In this document: piece by piece, positions 27,514-35,820 of the stretch | Numbering within the stretch: position 1 is the stretch's first letter | Layout of the letters: each line of letters opens with the position of its first letter | NCBI GenBank assembly: GCA_002717655.1 | Contig: PBAY01000014.1 | Coordinates: 1 to 64,000 of the forward strand | Reading direction: 5' to 3' | Length of the DNA: 64,000 bases | Source: Phycisphaerae bacterium | GTDB lineage: Bacteria; Planctomycetota; Phycisphaerae; Phycisphaerales; SM1A02 | The notes under the pieces: generated by a model | Databases searched by the model: none | Told to the model about the DNA's origin: nothing | The model's input: only the letters and a program-made list of their open reading frames with translations | Position numbers and translations under genes: made by a program

Positions 27514-29139
27514 TCAGGTCTTGTCAGCAGGCTCCGCCACAATCCCATCTTCCTTGGCACGTTTCTCGATATTGCCAAGGAAGACCTCGGCCAACGCTTC
27601 ATAAATAGCCTTCTTGCAGATCAGATGCGATGCTTCGTAGGCCATGATTGCAGACACCATCAGAGGTAGCGTGAGGAATCGAGCATCAGTCATTTCAATC
27701 ATGATGACGAAGACCGTAATAGGGCTCTGAACAACACCTGCGAAATACGCGACCATGAAGAGCATGATGACGATCTGCGGATCGATTTCATCAAAGATGT
27801 GCTCACAGAGATCGGCACACAGATTTCCAAGTCCTGCTCCAACTGACAGACTTGGATCAAACAGACCCCCGGGAATACCACTCACAAGGCTGAAGAAACT
27901 TCCGCCTGCCTTGGCAAATGGATACCACCAGGGATACCCCTCCGGGCGATGCCATTGATCGTAGAAAGCACGCTCATCAGGATTCCCGAGCACTTCCCAT
28001 GCCATTTCAATTTCACGGACTTCATGCTCAATCTCATCCGCACTTGTAAGAAGCGTTCGGTTCTCAACCTTGTCCTGGTACGCGGCAAAGAGCTCAGCGG
28101 TCGTGGCGGTCTGATCTTGACCAAGAACCTGATAGTAATCCGTACCGCGATACATCAGCATGGCCTTGGCCTGCGGATATCCACTTCCATAGGATTCGCC
28201 CTGACTGGCAAAGCCAATGCCAGCAAGAGACAGACCCAATACAGCCGCCGTGAGATACGGTCGGGTGCGCGCATGTCTTGTTACTACCGGCGTACCCCAA
28301 ACCACTGCTTTTGAGAATAGACCACCAAGCAGTCCGCCAACTACTCCTACGAGCGGAACAGCAACCCAGTGAACCATATGAAAGCCGAACTCACGTTCGA
28401 TCTTGCCATAGAAGAGGTAGTCCCAGCCCAGTATTGCAATGACCACGATGGAGGCGATCAAGACGACTCTGACGATGGTGCTCGCATTGTTCTTGTCGAA
28501 AGAACGTCCGATCTCCTCCATGGCAAAGATCATGCCTGCAATCGGCGCATTGAATGCTGCAGCAATTCCTGCCCCGCCACCTCCGAGTATCAGACCTCGA
28601 TGAACCAGATGCCGTGGGAATCTTGTGATCTTCGTAATCAGATACATGAAGCATGCGCCCACATGCACGGATGGTCCTTCTCGACCGATCGTCATGCCTG
28701 AGAAGAGGCCGATGCAGAGAAGAATGGTCTTCCCGATCAGGATCCTGCCCGAGAGCATGTAGGAACGAATCGGCCCATCCTTCACATGCAGTGATGCGAT
28801 GGCCTGAGGAATACCAGTGCCTTCGGTGCCGGGAAAGAATACATCCCTCAATCGCATGATCACGATCATGCTTACCGTTATGAGGACCATCCCGAGAATG
28901 ACACCCAGCGTCGGATCCATCTTCCAGCCGAGCCACTCATGCTGCCCTGTGAGGGCCTGAAAGAACTGAGTGCCCCAGTCATCGATTTCCTGAAAGAACA
29001 GGGCGAAGAGCCCCGTGAGACATGCTGCAGCGATGACAAGCAGATGTCGCCATGAGGCCGCCCAGGAGAAAACCGTAGATCGCCAGAAATTGGACTCATC
29101 CGGTTCCAGAGGTGGAAGAAATTTCGGTTCTTTCGACAT
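27514..29139 (-). CDS. ClC chloride channel/antiporter with an internal J-like domain
   Basis: 541 residues from the ATG at 29139. ClC motifs: GTGIP (107-111; Ser replaced by Thr at the anion site), GREGP (152-156; gating Glu present), FAMEEIG (Glu pair at 208-209, as in proton-coupled exchangers) and GGLFDPSLSVGAGLG (from 424). No CBS domains. Between the GSGYPQAKAML segment and the WWYPFAKAGGSFFSLVSG helix sits a soluble stretch, residues 334-397, with the helix pattern of a DnaJ J-domain but no HPD. Such an insertion is not part of the ClC plan I know. The frame is continuous, so it is not an assembly fusion of separate genes. Confidence 0.93.
   Translation of the reverse strand: MSKEPKFLPPLEPDESNFWRSTVFSWAASWRHLLVIAAACLTGLFALFFQEIDDWGTQFFQALTGQHEWLGWKMDPTLGVILGMVLITVSMIVIMRLRDVFFPGTEGTGIPQAIASLHVKDGPIRSYMLSGRILIGKTILLCIGLFSGMTIGREGPSVHVGACFMYLITKITRFPRHLVHRGLILGGGGAGIAAAFNAPIAGMIFAMEEIGRSFDKNNASTIVRVVLIASIVVIAILGWDYLFYGKIEREFGFHMVHWVAVPLVGVVGGLLGGLFSKAVVWGTPVVTRHARTRPYLTAAVLGLSLAGIGFASQGESYGSGYPQAKAMLMYRGTDYYQVLGQDQTATTAELFAAYQDKVENRTLLTSADEIEHEVREIEMAWEVLGNPDERAFYDQWHRPEGYPWWYPFAKAGGSFFSLVSGIPGGLFDPSLSVGAGLGNLCADLCEHIFDEIDPQIVIMLFMVAYFAGVVQSPITVFVIMIEMTDARFLTLPLMVSAIMAYEASHLICKKAIYEALAEVFLGNIEKRAKEDGIVAEPADKT
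27949..28140 (-). other. J-like domain inserted in the ClC transporter
   Basis: Encodes residues 334-397 of the ClC protein. It opens with DYYQVLGQDQ (J-domain helix I type), continues TTAELFAAYQDKVENR (helix II) and ends REIEMAWEVLGNPDERAFYDQW, which matches helix III and the NPxxRxxYD end of J-domains. The HPD tripeptide needed to stimulate Hsp70 is missing; the loop reads ENRTLLTSADE. It would lie in a loop of the channel. Confidence 0.75.
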
Positions 29140-29406
29140 GCTTGATTCGAGCTCGTTCCGGTACACACGGAGATTCCAATGAATTGGATCGTTGTCGATT
29201 TATACCGCGCCGACCCACCTGCTGACACAAGAGAGGTCGATCACCAGCCCGTTGGAACTTTTTTTCGACGTTTCTGAAAGAGTAGACATGGGTCCTGATT
29301 GTCCTTTGTGAACCACGACCCGCTGCCAGGGACGGCAGCTCAATAAGACTCTCTCTCCTCCTGGGACACCGCGTACGTGCGCGGCGTTCCAGTTTTTACA
29401 TCTGGA
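29140..29406. other. Intergenic region with two hairpins
   Basis: 267 bases between two minus-strand genes. A 6-bp perfect stem (GCTGCC/GGCAGC) lies at 29322-29339 and a GC-rich imperfect stem at 29363-29390 is followed on the plus strand by AGTTTTTA. The T run is on the wrong side for the minus-strand HdeD-like gene. The structure could end a plus-strand transcript or form part of a leader; I recognise no known RNA family. Confidence 0.35.
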
Positions 29407-30000
29407 TCAGCCTTCGATCACGGCAGCTGGTGGATTCGCCTGATTACCAGCATCGCCAAGCGCATTCCAGACCGCGAACAGCATGATGCTCATGAAGAAC
29501 AACTGGACGCCGAAGAGAAGCCCGGGAGCCCAGAGTGCATCTGAAGGCCACCAGATCACCAGCAGAATCGCAAGCACGATGCTGGCAATGCCACTGAACA
29601 TCTGCACGCCTGGCGCTACCTGATGACGTTGTGGAAATCCACTGAGATCCATCAAGCCACGAAGGAAGCACCAGACCGCGAGAACCAGGGTGACGATCTC
29701 CAGGCTTTCGAACGGCCAGGCCAGGAAGATCACACCAAGCCCGCCGATCAGAATCGCATTGATGAAATCCAGCGCCTTGGCGCCACTGCCCGCGGCAAAG
29801 CATCGGATGAACAACGCCAGACCACAGGCGATGGAGATCCATCCCATGAGCAGGATCAGGAACTTGGACGCGATGAGCGGTGAGATCACCGCGGCGAACA
29901 GACCGCAGAGAAGAAACAGGATGGCTTCAATGAGGATGATCCCTCGTGCTTCCCGCATACGGTCTAGATTGATCCAGTTGTTCATCGTTGCGGTTTCCAT
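29407..30000 (-). CDS. HdeD/DUF308-type membrane protein
   Basis: 197 residues; ATG at 30000 with GGAG ten bases upstream. Six hydrophobic helices arranged as three hairpins, with GIILIEAILFLLCGLFAAV at the start and PFESLEIVTLVLAVWCFLRG in the middle, typical of HdeD-like proteins. HdeD is tied to acid resistance in enterobacteria; elsewhere the role is unknown. No operon partner is evident. Confidence 0.8.
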   Translation of the reverse strand: METATMNNWINLDRMREARGIILIEAILFLLCGLFAAVISPLIASKFLILLMGWISIACGLALFIRCFAAGSGAKALDFINAILIGGLGVIFLAWPFESLEIVTLVLAVWCFLRGLMDLSGFPQRHQVAPGVQMFSGIASIVLAILLVIWWPSDALWAPGLLFGVQLFFMSIMLFAVWNALGDAGNQANPPAAVIEG

Positions 30001-30111
30001 GGGACTGATTCTCCGGCTCAAGTCAGGAAAGGAAGAGCGTGATCATGCAATGAACGAAGAATAGAGACCCAGCCATGCCTCTGCAAACCGACGGGAAGAT
30101 GGCGGACTTGA

Positions 30112-31944
30112 TCAATCATCCATCAGGTCGCATGAAATGATGTAACCGCAGTGGAAATCAACCTGCTGGCCTTCTGGGAAAGCCCCGGTACAGTTCCCAT
30201 TCTTGATACATTTGATCAACTCGACTGTAGAGATGCTATGGACCACGACAACCTCCGTGTCATCATCTCTCCAGAATTTGAATTCGATCTCAGCGGCCTG
30301 GTCGTTCATCCCCCATTGAAATTCGGCAGGTGGAATACGTTCCTCATAGGCTCCCCATGGAATGGAGATGGAAGACTCATGACCTGGGATTTTAATGGTG
30401 ACAGGACTGCCGCCGGGCAACCACCGGTAGTCTGGTCCAGTCCAATTCTCCATTGAGGTGATTTCCAGCACGAATTTTCGTTGTCTTTGATGATTCTGGA
30501 GCGAGCGGATTCCCTCGTCGAACATCCGAATCAAATCCTGCTGTGTTTCGTGACCATTTTCATCCGGCGACTGCCAACGCTGAACTGAATTCCTTCTACC
30601 AGTCCATGCTGTGATGAGGTTCTTACCCATTTTAAATGTAGGCGCATCCTCATACTCCTGCGATTCCTTGGAATACTTGACCTGATACTCATCGTTCTGG
30701 TCGAAGTCGAAATCACTTGGGATACTCGTATCCTTGTGGTCCACTTCGGCTTCAAGATCGCTGATAGTCTGATCGCGAAACTGAATTTCGTTCCGGGTGA
30801 TCAAAACAGTGGCGACCAATCCCGCCAATATCACCATCAGCAGGACAGCCATCGCCCGCGTTACCCACCCACTTTGGTCTGAATGAAACAACCATGAACA
30901 CCGGGGCGACCGCACCCTTCGCCCAAGCGTGGCGGCACTCTTCATCCTTCGCTCGGGATTCCAGTTCAACGCCTCTTCAATGGCTCGCAAGGTGAACAGA
31001 CGCCCTGAACAGAGATTGCCGCACCAGTTGAAACCTCTTCCGAAGACGGAAGACGCCAAAGTCGTGTTGTCGCCCGGGCTCCCCTTCATGTTCTGGAACG
31101 CCACCTCTCGGAGCATGCTGGATCGATTCTGATCGCTCAGATTCCAGTACCGCTGACCCGTCAGCATCTCGAATGCAACCAGGGCGATCTGAAAGAGATC
31201 ACTTGCGGAACTCGTCTCCCCCTTGAGAACCTCTTCGGGAACCTGATAGCCCGTGGTTCTGGCACCGCTCGAATGGCCCTGGGATGTGGCGATGCCGAAG
31301 TCGATCAGTTCCGGCTCGTCTTCCTTCTTGATCATGATGTTCGTGGGCTTCAGATCACAATGAACCATGTACCCTGCGGTCGCCTTCTCGATACGGGCCA
31401 GAATGCCACACAGCCGTCGGATCACCTTGAATCGTCGTAGATAGGAATGCGGCTGCTGCAACCAGACGTCAAGCGTCTCACCTTCGATGAAATCAAGAAC
31501 GATGAAATCATCGCCGACACGATGCACCTTGACGACACCCTCGATCGTCCCCAGTTCTCGAAGCGACTCGGCTTCACGCTTCAAGACATCACGAGAACCG
31601 GGCTTCAAGGCCTTGATGGCGACTGGGTGCCCGGTGGAGATCTCCTTGGCCCGGAAGACTTCTGAGAACCCGCCTTCACCAAGACGTTCCCCGATTCGAT
31701 AACCATCGATTTCGACTCCCTCGTACCACTTATCATGATCCACTTGATCACCCGGCAGACCGAAGAGATGCGCTTCGCAGGATGCCACGTCGCGTTCGGC
31801 TGAATCCAGCCTGGCCAGTTCAAGACGAACCGCTTCAACCAGTGATAGGTCGCCGCCACAAGCCGCTTCAAGATCGCTGCTGGACGGCGCTTCGGAGTGT
31901 TCAAGAAAGAGCTTCCTGGCAATGGTCCATGCGGATTCAGCCAT
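30112..31944 (-). CDS. Membrane Ser/Thr protein kinase with extracytoplasmic sensor
   Basis: 610 residues from the ATG at 31944, overlapping the ECF sigma stop by eight bases. Kinase domain about 80-345: Gly loop GEGGFSEVF, Lys111 (VAIKAL), catalytic HCDLKPTN (195-202; Cys in place of the usual Arg, so a non-RD kinase) and LIDFGIA (215-217). A membrane helix (about 362-383) and a coiled coil precede an outer domain of about 210 residues that I do not recognise. Coupling to a sigma factor gene suggests that the kinase relays an envelope signal to it. Confidence 0.9.
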   Translation of the reverse strand: MAESAWTIARKLFLEHSEAPSSSDLEAACGGDLSLVEAVRLELARLDSAERDVASCEAHLFGLPGDQVDHDKWYEGVEIDGYRIGERLGEGGFSEVFRAKEISTGHPVAIKALKPGSRDVLKREAESLRELGTIEGVVKVHRVGDDFIVLDFIEGETLDVWLQQPHSYLRRFKVIRRLCGILARIEKATAGYMVHCDLKPTNIMIKKEDEPELIDFGIATSQGHSSGARTTGYQVPEEVLKGETSSASDLFQIALVAFEMLTGQRYWNLSDQNRSSMLREVAFQNMKGSPGDNTTLASSVFGRGFNWCGNLCSGRLFTLRAIEEALNWNPERRMKSAATLGRRVRSPRCSWLFHSDQSGWVTRAMAVLLMVILAGLVATVLITRNEIQFRDQTISDLEAEVDHKDTSIPSDFDFDQNDEYQVKYSKESQEYEDAPTFKMGKNLITAWTGRRNSVQRWQSPDENGHETQQDLIRMFDEGIRSLQNHQRQRKFVLEITSMENWTGPDYRWLPGGSPVTIKIPGHESSISIPWGAYEERIPPAEFQWGMNDQAAEIEFKFWRDDDTEVVVVHSISTVELIKCIKNGNCTGAFPEGQQVDFHCGYIISCDLMDD

Positions 31945-32497
31945 CGGGACTGGCCCCTTCCTCAGGATCCAGTTCATGCAATACAAGGGCGAGTTGGCGA
32001 TGAATCCTGTCCAGGCGATCCCGGCCGGTCGACTCGGGAAGACCCAACTCCCGGAACACCTTGGTCTGCTCTTGATGCAGCATCTTGATTCTGAAGTAGA
32101 GCTGCCAGTCCTCGTCACCAAGGTCAACGACGGCCGCAGTCAACAGCTTCAGCATGTCGTCATCAACTACGCGTGTGAGGGATCCGCGTGGGTGCAGAAC
32201 GGGCTTTGGCTTCGACCCCTTCTCCATGTGAGGATCATCTGAAACCTGCTCTCTGGAAGACCTCTTCAATTCGCTGGCCAGCAGGTTCCGTGCGGAGACG
32301 CAGAAGTACTTGTAGAACTCTTCATCTGAAGCCGTATGCACTGGCCGCTTGCCTTCCAGAACGATCTTCAAGTACAGCTGATGAACATTCTCCGTGATGT
32401 CTGGATTGGGCTGACCATTGCGAAATGTCGCGACGATCGCCTTCAGACGCGGCTCCATCTCCTTGAACAAACGGTCTTCACGCGCGGTCAGTTCCAT
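31937..32497 (-). CDS. ECF-type RNA polymerase sigma factor
   Basis: 186 residues. Start at 32497 (MELTAREDRLFKEMEPRLK) has GGAG eight bases upstream; the open frame continuing beyond it is intergenic. Region 2 (DITENVHQLYLKIVLEGKRP; FYKYFCVSARNLLASELKR) and region 4 (LLTAAVVDLGDEDWQLYFRI; VFRELGLPESTGRDRLDRIH) match planctomycetal ECF factors that lack a classical anti-sigma and sit beside Ser/Thr kinases, as here. Confidence 0.8.
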   Translation of the reverse strand: MELTAREDRLFKEMEPRLKAIVATFRNGQPNPDITENVHQLYLKIVLEGKRPVHTASDEEFYKYFCVSARNLLASELKRSSREQVSDDPHMEKGSKPKPVLHPRGSLTRVVDDDMLKLLTAAVVDLGDEDWQLYFRIKMLHQEQTKVFRELGLPESTGRDRLDRIHRQLALVLHELDPEEGASPDG

Positions 32498-32825
32498 GAA
32501 ATTTCTCCCGAGCAGGCTGGCCTGAATCCGGCTTTGCCAGAACGAGATACTACCCCTCCGCGGAAAACTGGTGTGCCTCGGAGAGCTGTTCCGCGGGAAT
32601 CCCCGAACCACGACACACACAACGGAGTTTCTCTGGAATTCTTCCGCGATCCATGCCTCAGCGGCTGTGCTCTCCAGGAGCACCGCTTCAGCACGGATAT
32701 CAGAAAAATGGGACTGAATTCTGGAATTCCCCCGCGATCTGGTCCCTGCCTGGCGTGCTCGATATGGAGCGAGTCGCCACGTTGGCGGCTCAAGAATCGA
32801 ACGATCCAGATAAGGAACCCTGACC
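32498..32825. promoter_or_regulatory. Divergent regulatory region with four related motifs
   Basis: 328 bases between the ECF sigma gene (minus) and the secreted-protein genes (plus). Four copies of a CCGCG-containing element occur. Two face plus (32632-32652, TCTGGAATTCTTCCGCGATC; 32720-32740, the same with CCCC in the middle) and two looser ones face minus (32556-32571 and 32588-32604). One pair per direction suggests promoter or operator sites for coordinated control. Function is inferred from the repeats only. Confidence 0.4.
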
Positions 32826-33578
32826 ATGAATAAGAAACTCACCACAACCCTCTGTGCCTCGAGTGTCCTCGCCGGCCTGATCGGCCTGACCGCCATGAAA
32901 GCCCCGGAAGCCTCCGCGGCCAACCTTGTTGCTGATGCACCAGACCGTGCGACGCTTGCTGTTGTTGAACAGCCCAATCGAATCACACTGAGCCTGGAGG
33001 CCTATGAAGGCGGACAGATGCAACTGGCCTTGATGTACACCGAAGATGCGCTGAAGGCAGATGTCACGAACCTTGACGCACTTCGGATCCATGCCCAGGC
33101 GCTTGCGGCCTCGATGCCCACCGCGCTGGAACGAGAGGAACATCCTCAGCTCTGCAGGAGCCTGAATGTGTTCGAATCCTTGCTTCATGATCACGAAGCG
33201 ATCATCCGCTCGACTGATCAGCCGACCTCACTCATCCACGTGATTGAACTCCGACAGACGATCGATTCCTGCTGGGATCTGATGGAGGAAGATGCCTCGA
33301 TGAAAACCATGCCCCGACTCGAACTGGCGGAAGCGGCTGCTGAAGAGTCCAAGTGCTGGTACTGGTTCAACAACCGAGACAAGGTCATTGAAGGGCTACG
33401 GCATCTCCAATGGGTCTATGACCGGCAGAGCTGCCTGGACAGAAACACGCGAGGCGAGTTCTATCGAGTTCTGAATGTACTCAAGCAGCGTGTCAGCAGC
33501 AGGGAATGGAAGTCACTGCTCGCCAGTGCGGACCTTCCCTATGAAGTCGAACTCAGTCAGATCATCCAAAAACAATGA
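32826..33578 (+). CDS. Secreted protein of unknown function
   Basis: 250 residues. GGAAC precedes the ATG. A signal peptide (MNKKLTTTLCASSVLAGLIG) ends near EASAAN. The mature part is helical and resembles a short TPR-like fold (YEGGQMQLALMYTEDALKAD), with five cysteines (LCRSLN, DSCWDL, SKCWYW, QSCLDR and one in the signal peptide). I recognise no family. It begins an apparent two-gene operon divergent from the ECF/kinase pair. Confidence 0.75.
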   Translation: MNKKLTTTLCASSVLAGLIGLTAMKAPEASAANLVADAPDRATLAVVEQPNRITLSLEAYEGGQMQLALMYTEDALKADVTNLDALRIHAQALAASMPTALEREEHPQLCRSLNVFESLLHDHEAIIRSTDQPTSLIHVIELRQTIDSCWDLMEEDASMKTMPRLELAEAAAEESKCWYWFNNRDKVIEGLRHLQWVYDRQSCLDRNTRGEFYRVLNVLKQRVSSREWKSLLASADLPYEVELSQIIQKQ

Positions 33579-33611
33579 TGCACTCTCGAACAGGAACAGG
33601 AGAACCACCGC

Positions 33612-34670
33612 ATGAATTTCATCACCACGATCACACTCACAGGTCTGGCCGCCGCATGGGCGGCCAGTACCATGGCCCTGGCCCGGACACCGGCCATGGA
33701 CATGACGGCACAGACTCGCCAGATGTCGACGATTCCGAGACACGCATCAGTCGACCGATCACTGGCCCGCACCGCGCTCAGCAGTGCCAACGTGAAAGGG
33801 ACGATGCTTGAGAAGTCCAGAGCCGTTCTTCGCCAGCTACCCGCTCGAAGTACGGCAATCGGACCACTGGCTGAAAGCCAGTTTCTCAAGGATCACCCCG
33901 ACTGGAATCCTGTTCGCAATCCCAATGCCCCTCAGAACGATGTCTGGAGAAGGACCACTCGTCTTGAAGGCGGTCAGATCAAAACCCACCATCCTCGCCA
34001 CATGTCGAAATACCTGCGAGACATGATCAAGGACAACAAGGCTGAGCGGTTTCTGGTCCCGGATGATCATCTGCCCACCATGCAATCAAGGATTCAGAAC
34101 CATATTGACAACGAGCAGCGAAGGGCCGCCAACCTGCGGGCTCGAGGAAACCATGCTCAAGCCGCGCATCATGAGGCCAAGGCGGATCTCTGGAGGCACA
34201 ACAAGTCTCGGCTCGCACCCCTGGGTCGAACCTATGCCGAACTTGAACGAGGAGTCGTCCAGGCGGCCAAGGGCACCGTTCGTCGTGCCGCCATGGGAAC
34301 GGCGGCCTCGGGCGCCGCGCTGATCGTGCTGATTGATGGTGGAGTGGCGATCTATCAGTCCGCCATGGGTGACTTGACGGTATCGGAAACGCAACAGCAA
34401 CTTGTCGGGTCAGGCATCAAGGCCGGCGCAGTGGGATCGACCTGTGGGCTCATGGTGCTGGCTGGCTCGAACCCGATCAGCCTGCCGGTCTTCGTGATCG
34501 GAGGAGTCACCTACCTTGCAGTCGACTACGGGCTCACGGTCTATCAGGAGGAATATGGCTCTTCACCATTGACTCAGGACGAAATCGCCTTCATGAGAGA
34601 ACAAGCCCCTCGCCCCAGTGCCCGACTCTGCGAGTTGCTCAATCTTCCTTCAACCGTCCATCCTGGATGA
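33612..34670 (+). CDS. Secreted protein with C-terminal Gly/Ala-rich hydrophobic hairpin
   Basis: 352 residues; signal peptide MNFITTITLTGLAAAWAAST ending near ALA. The middle is basic and His-rich (KTHHPRHMSKYLRDMIKDNK; HAQAAHHEAKADLWRHNK). Near 232-312 are two hydrophobic Gly/Ala-rich segments (MGTAASGAALIVLIDGGVA; GLMVLAGSNPISLPVFVIGG) that could insert into membranes. No family recognised. AGGAGAA lies upstream, 33 bases after the previous gene. A pore-forming or toxin-like role can be imagined but is unsupported. Confidence 0.7.
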   Translation: MNFITTITLTGLAAAWAASTMALARTPAMDMTAQTRQMSTIPRHASVDRSLARTALSSANVKGTMLEKSRAVLRQLPARSTAIGPLAESQFLKDHPDWNPVRNPNAPQNDVWRRTTRLEGGQIKTHHPRHMSKYLRDMIKDNKAERFLVPDDHLPTMQSRIQNHIDNEQRRAANLRARGNHAQAAHHEAKADLWRHNKSRLAPLGRTYAELERGVVQAAKGTVRRAAMGTAASGAALIVLIDGGVAIYQSAMGDLTVSETQQQLVGSGIKAGAVGSTCGLMVLAGSNPISLPVFVIGGVTYLAVDYGLTVYQEEYGSSPLTQDEIAFMREQAPRPSARLCELLNLPSTVHPG

Positions 34671-34733
34671 TGAGAGACTGAACAAGCTTCCAGCCAGAAA
34701 GAATCTTCAGACCAGCGACTCATCCGAAAATGT

Positions 34734-34771
34734 GCGGCACGGTGCCCAGCCGAAGCCAAACACCGTGCCGC
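34734..34771. other. 11-bp perfect inverted repeat
   Basis: GCGGCACGGTG (34734-34744) pairs exactly with CACCGTGCCGC (34761-34771). It follows the plus-strand secreted-protein gene by 64 bases and is not followed by a T run. It is probably a 3' stem ending that transcript, next to the separate minus-strand terminator. Confidence 0.45.
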
Positions 34772-34784
34772 CCCTTCAGGAGAG

Positions 34785-34824
34785 AGCAAAAAAGACCGGG
34801 GCCGCCCCACCGCGACGACCCCGG
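34785..34824 (-). terminator. Rho-independent terminator after the sHSP pair
   Basis: Read on the minus strand, CCGGGG and CCCCGG (34819-34824 with 34796-34801) close a GC-rich stem directly followed by TCTTTTTTGC. It lies 20 bases after the stop of the Hsp20 gene at 34844 and should end the two-gene sHSP transcript. Confidence 0.8.
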
Positions 34825-34843
34825 CGAACCGAGGGTTACGCAC

Positions 34844-35254
34844 TCACTCGGCCCTAACTTCGATGGTCCTGCTCCGAATGCTTGCACTCTTTGGCAGCTT
34901 CACGGTCAGGACTCCGTCCTTGCAGGTCGCACTGATCTGACTGACATCAATGCCGTCACCGATCCTGAAACGACGATGGAAGTCGCCGATTCCATACTCC
35001 TGACGGAGCATGCGACCCTTGGTTTCATATCGATTGGGCACCTTGCCCGTGATTTCGAGGGTGTTGTCCTCGACAGAAATTTCAATGCCGTCTGCTTCCG
35101 CTCCTGGCATGTCCGAGACGATGACGAACTGATCATCCAGTTCATGCACATCTATTGCGGCTCGATAGAACTGAGGTGACTTGACCGTCAGATCCTGTAC
35201 ACAATCAATGGCTTCGTTGCGGCAGCAGTCGTTGTTCATGATGCTTGTGTTCAT
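34844..35254 (-). CDS. Small heat-shock protein (Hsp20/alpha-crystallin)
   Basis: 136 residues. The alpha-crystallin domain covers about 30-136 (FVIVSDMPGAEADGIEISVE; DGVLTVKLPK in the last strands). The N-terminal arm has a CC pair (NNDCCRNEAIDC). An ATP-independent holdase for unfolding proteins. AAGGAG lies eight bases upstream. It follows the next Hsp20 gene by 34 bases and is probably co-transcribed from the sigma-54 promoter at 35821-35836. Confidence 0.93.
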   Translation of the reverse strand: MNTSIMNNDCCRNEAIDCVQDLTVKSPQFYRAAIDVHELDDQFVIVSDMPGAEADGIEISVEDNTLEITGKVPNRYETKGRMLRQEYGIGDFHRRFRIGDGIDVSQISATCKDGVLTVKLPKSASIRSRTIEVRAE

Positions 35255-35288
35255 GGGATTACTCCTTCATTCGATTCAAAGTTGATCG

Positions 35289-35720
35289 TCAGCCTTGAGT
35301 GACCTCTACACGTCGCGCCTTGGCCTTCTCGACCTTCGGCATCGTGAGTACCAGAATGCCATCACGAAGCACGGCTTCGGTTTCACTGGCATCCAGAGTG
35401 ACGGGCAAGGAGAGCGATCGCTCGAATTCAATCGTCTTTCGTTCACGACGAAGCGTGTTGGAATCTTCCGGTGGCGTCACTTCGCGACGACCGCTGACAG
35501 TCAGCATGCCGTTGGCAACCGTGATCTCGAGATCTTCCATGCGAACACCAGGCATTTCGGCTTCAACATAGACACGATCTGCATCTTCAATCATGTTGAA
35601 GGCTGGATAGGACCGCGTTGCCGAGCTGAAGGGAAAGACATTGTCGAACATTCGTTCGACTTCATTGCGCACATGGGTCATGGCATTCGTTGCAGGAGTG
35701 AAGAGTGTACGTGTGTTCAT
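35289..35720 (-). CDS. Small heat-shock protein (Hsp20)
   Basis: 143 residues, a canonical bacterial Hsp20: AEMPGVRMEDLEITVANGML begins the core domain, FERSLSLPVTLDASETEAVL is the middle and DGILVLTMPKVEKAK the end. The C-terminal IxI-type anchor is not obvious. A ribosome site lies just before the ATG (GGAGGTGTGCC). Its leader is about 90 bases long from the predicted sigma-54 start. Confidence 0.95.
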   Translation of the reverse strand: MNTRTLFTPATNAMTHVRNEVERMFDNVFPFSSATRSYPAFNMIEDADRVYVEAEMPGVRMEDLEITVANGMLTVSGRREVTPPEDSNTLRRERKTIEFERSLSLPVTLDASETEAVLRDGILVLTMPKVEKAKARRVEVTQG

Positions 35721-35820
35721 GGCACACCTCCGTATTGTCTTGTGGAACTACTTGGTTCATTCCGTTCTGGTTCGTTCCCGATCACCCGAAGACCATCTTC
35801 AGATGATTCAAGATGATTGA

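Noticed and set aside
28391-28936. Minus-strand His/Arg-rich ORF inside the ClC gene
   Set aside because: Another frame of the clearly coding ClC sequence.
29363-29390. Hairpin as terminator of the HdeD-like gene
   Set aside because: The T run is on the plus-strand side, so it does not fit a minus-strand terminator.
32498-32986. 163-codon upstream extension of the ECF sigma gene
   Set aside because: The translation has no similarity to sigma factors and overlaps the divergent gene start; the internal ATG at 32497 has GGAG.
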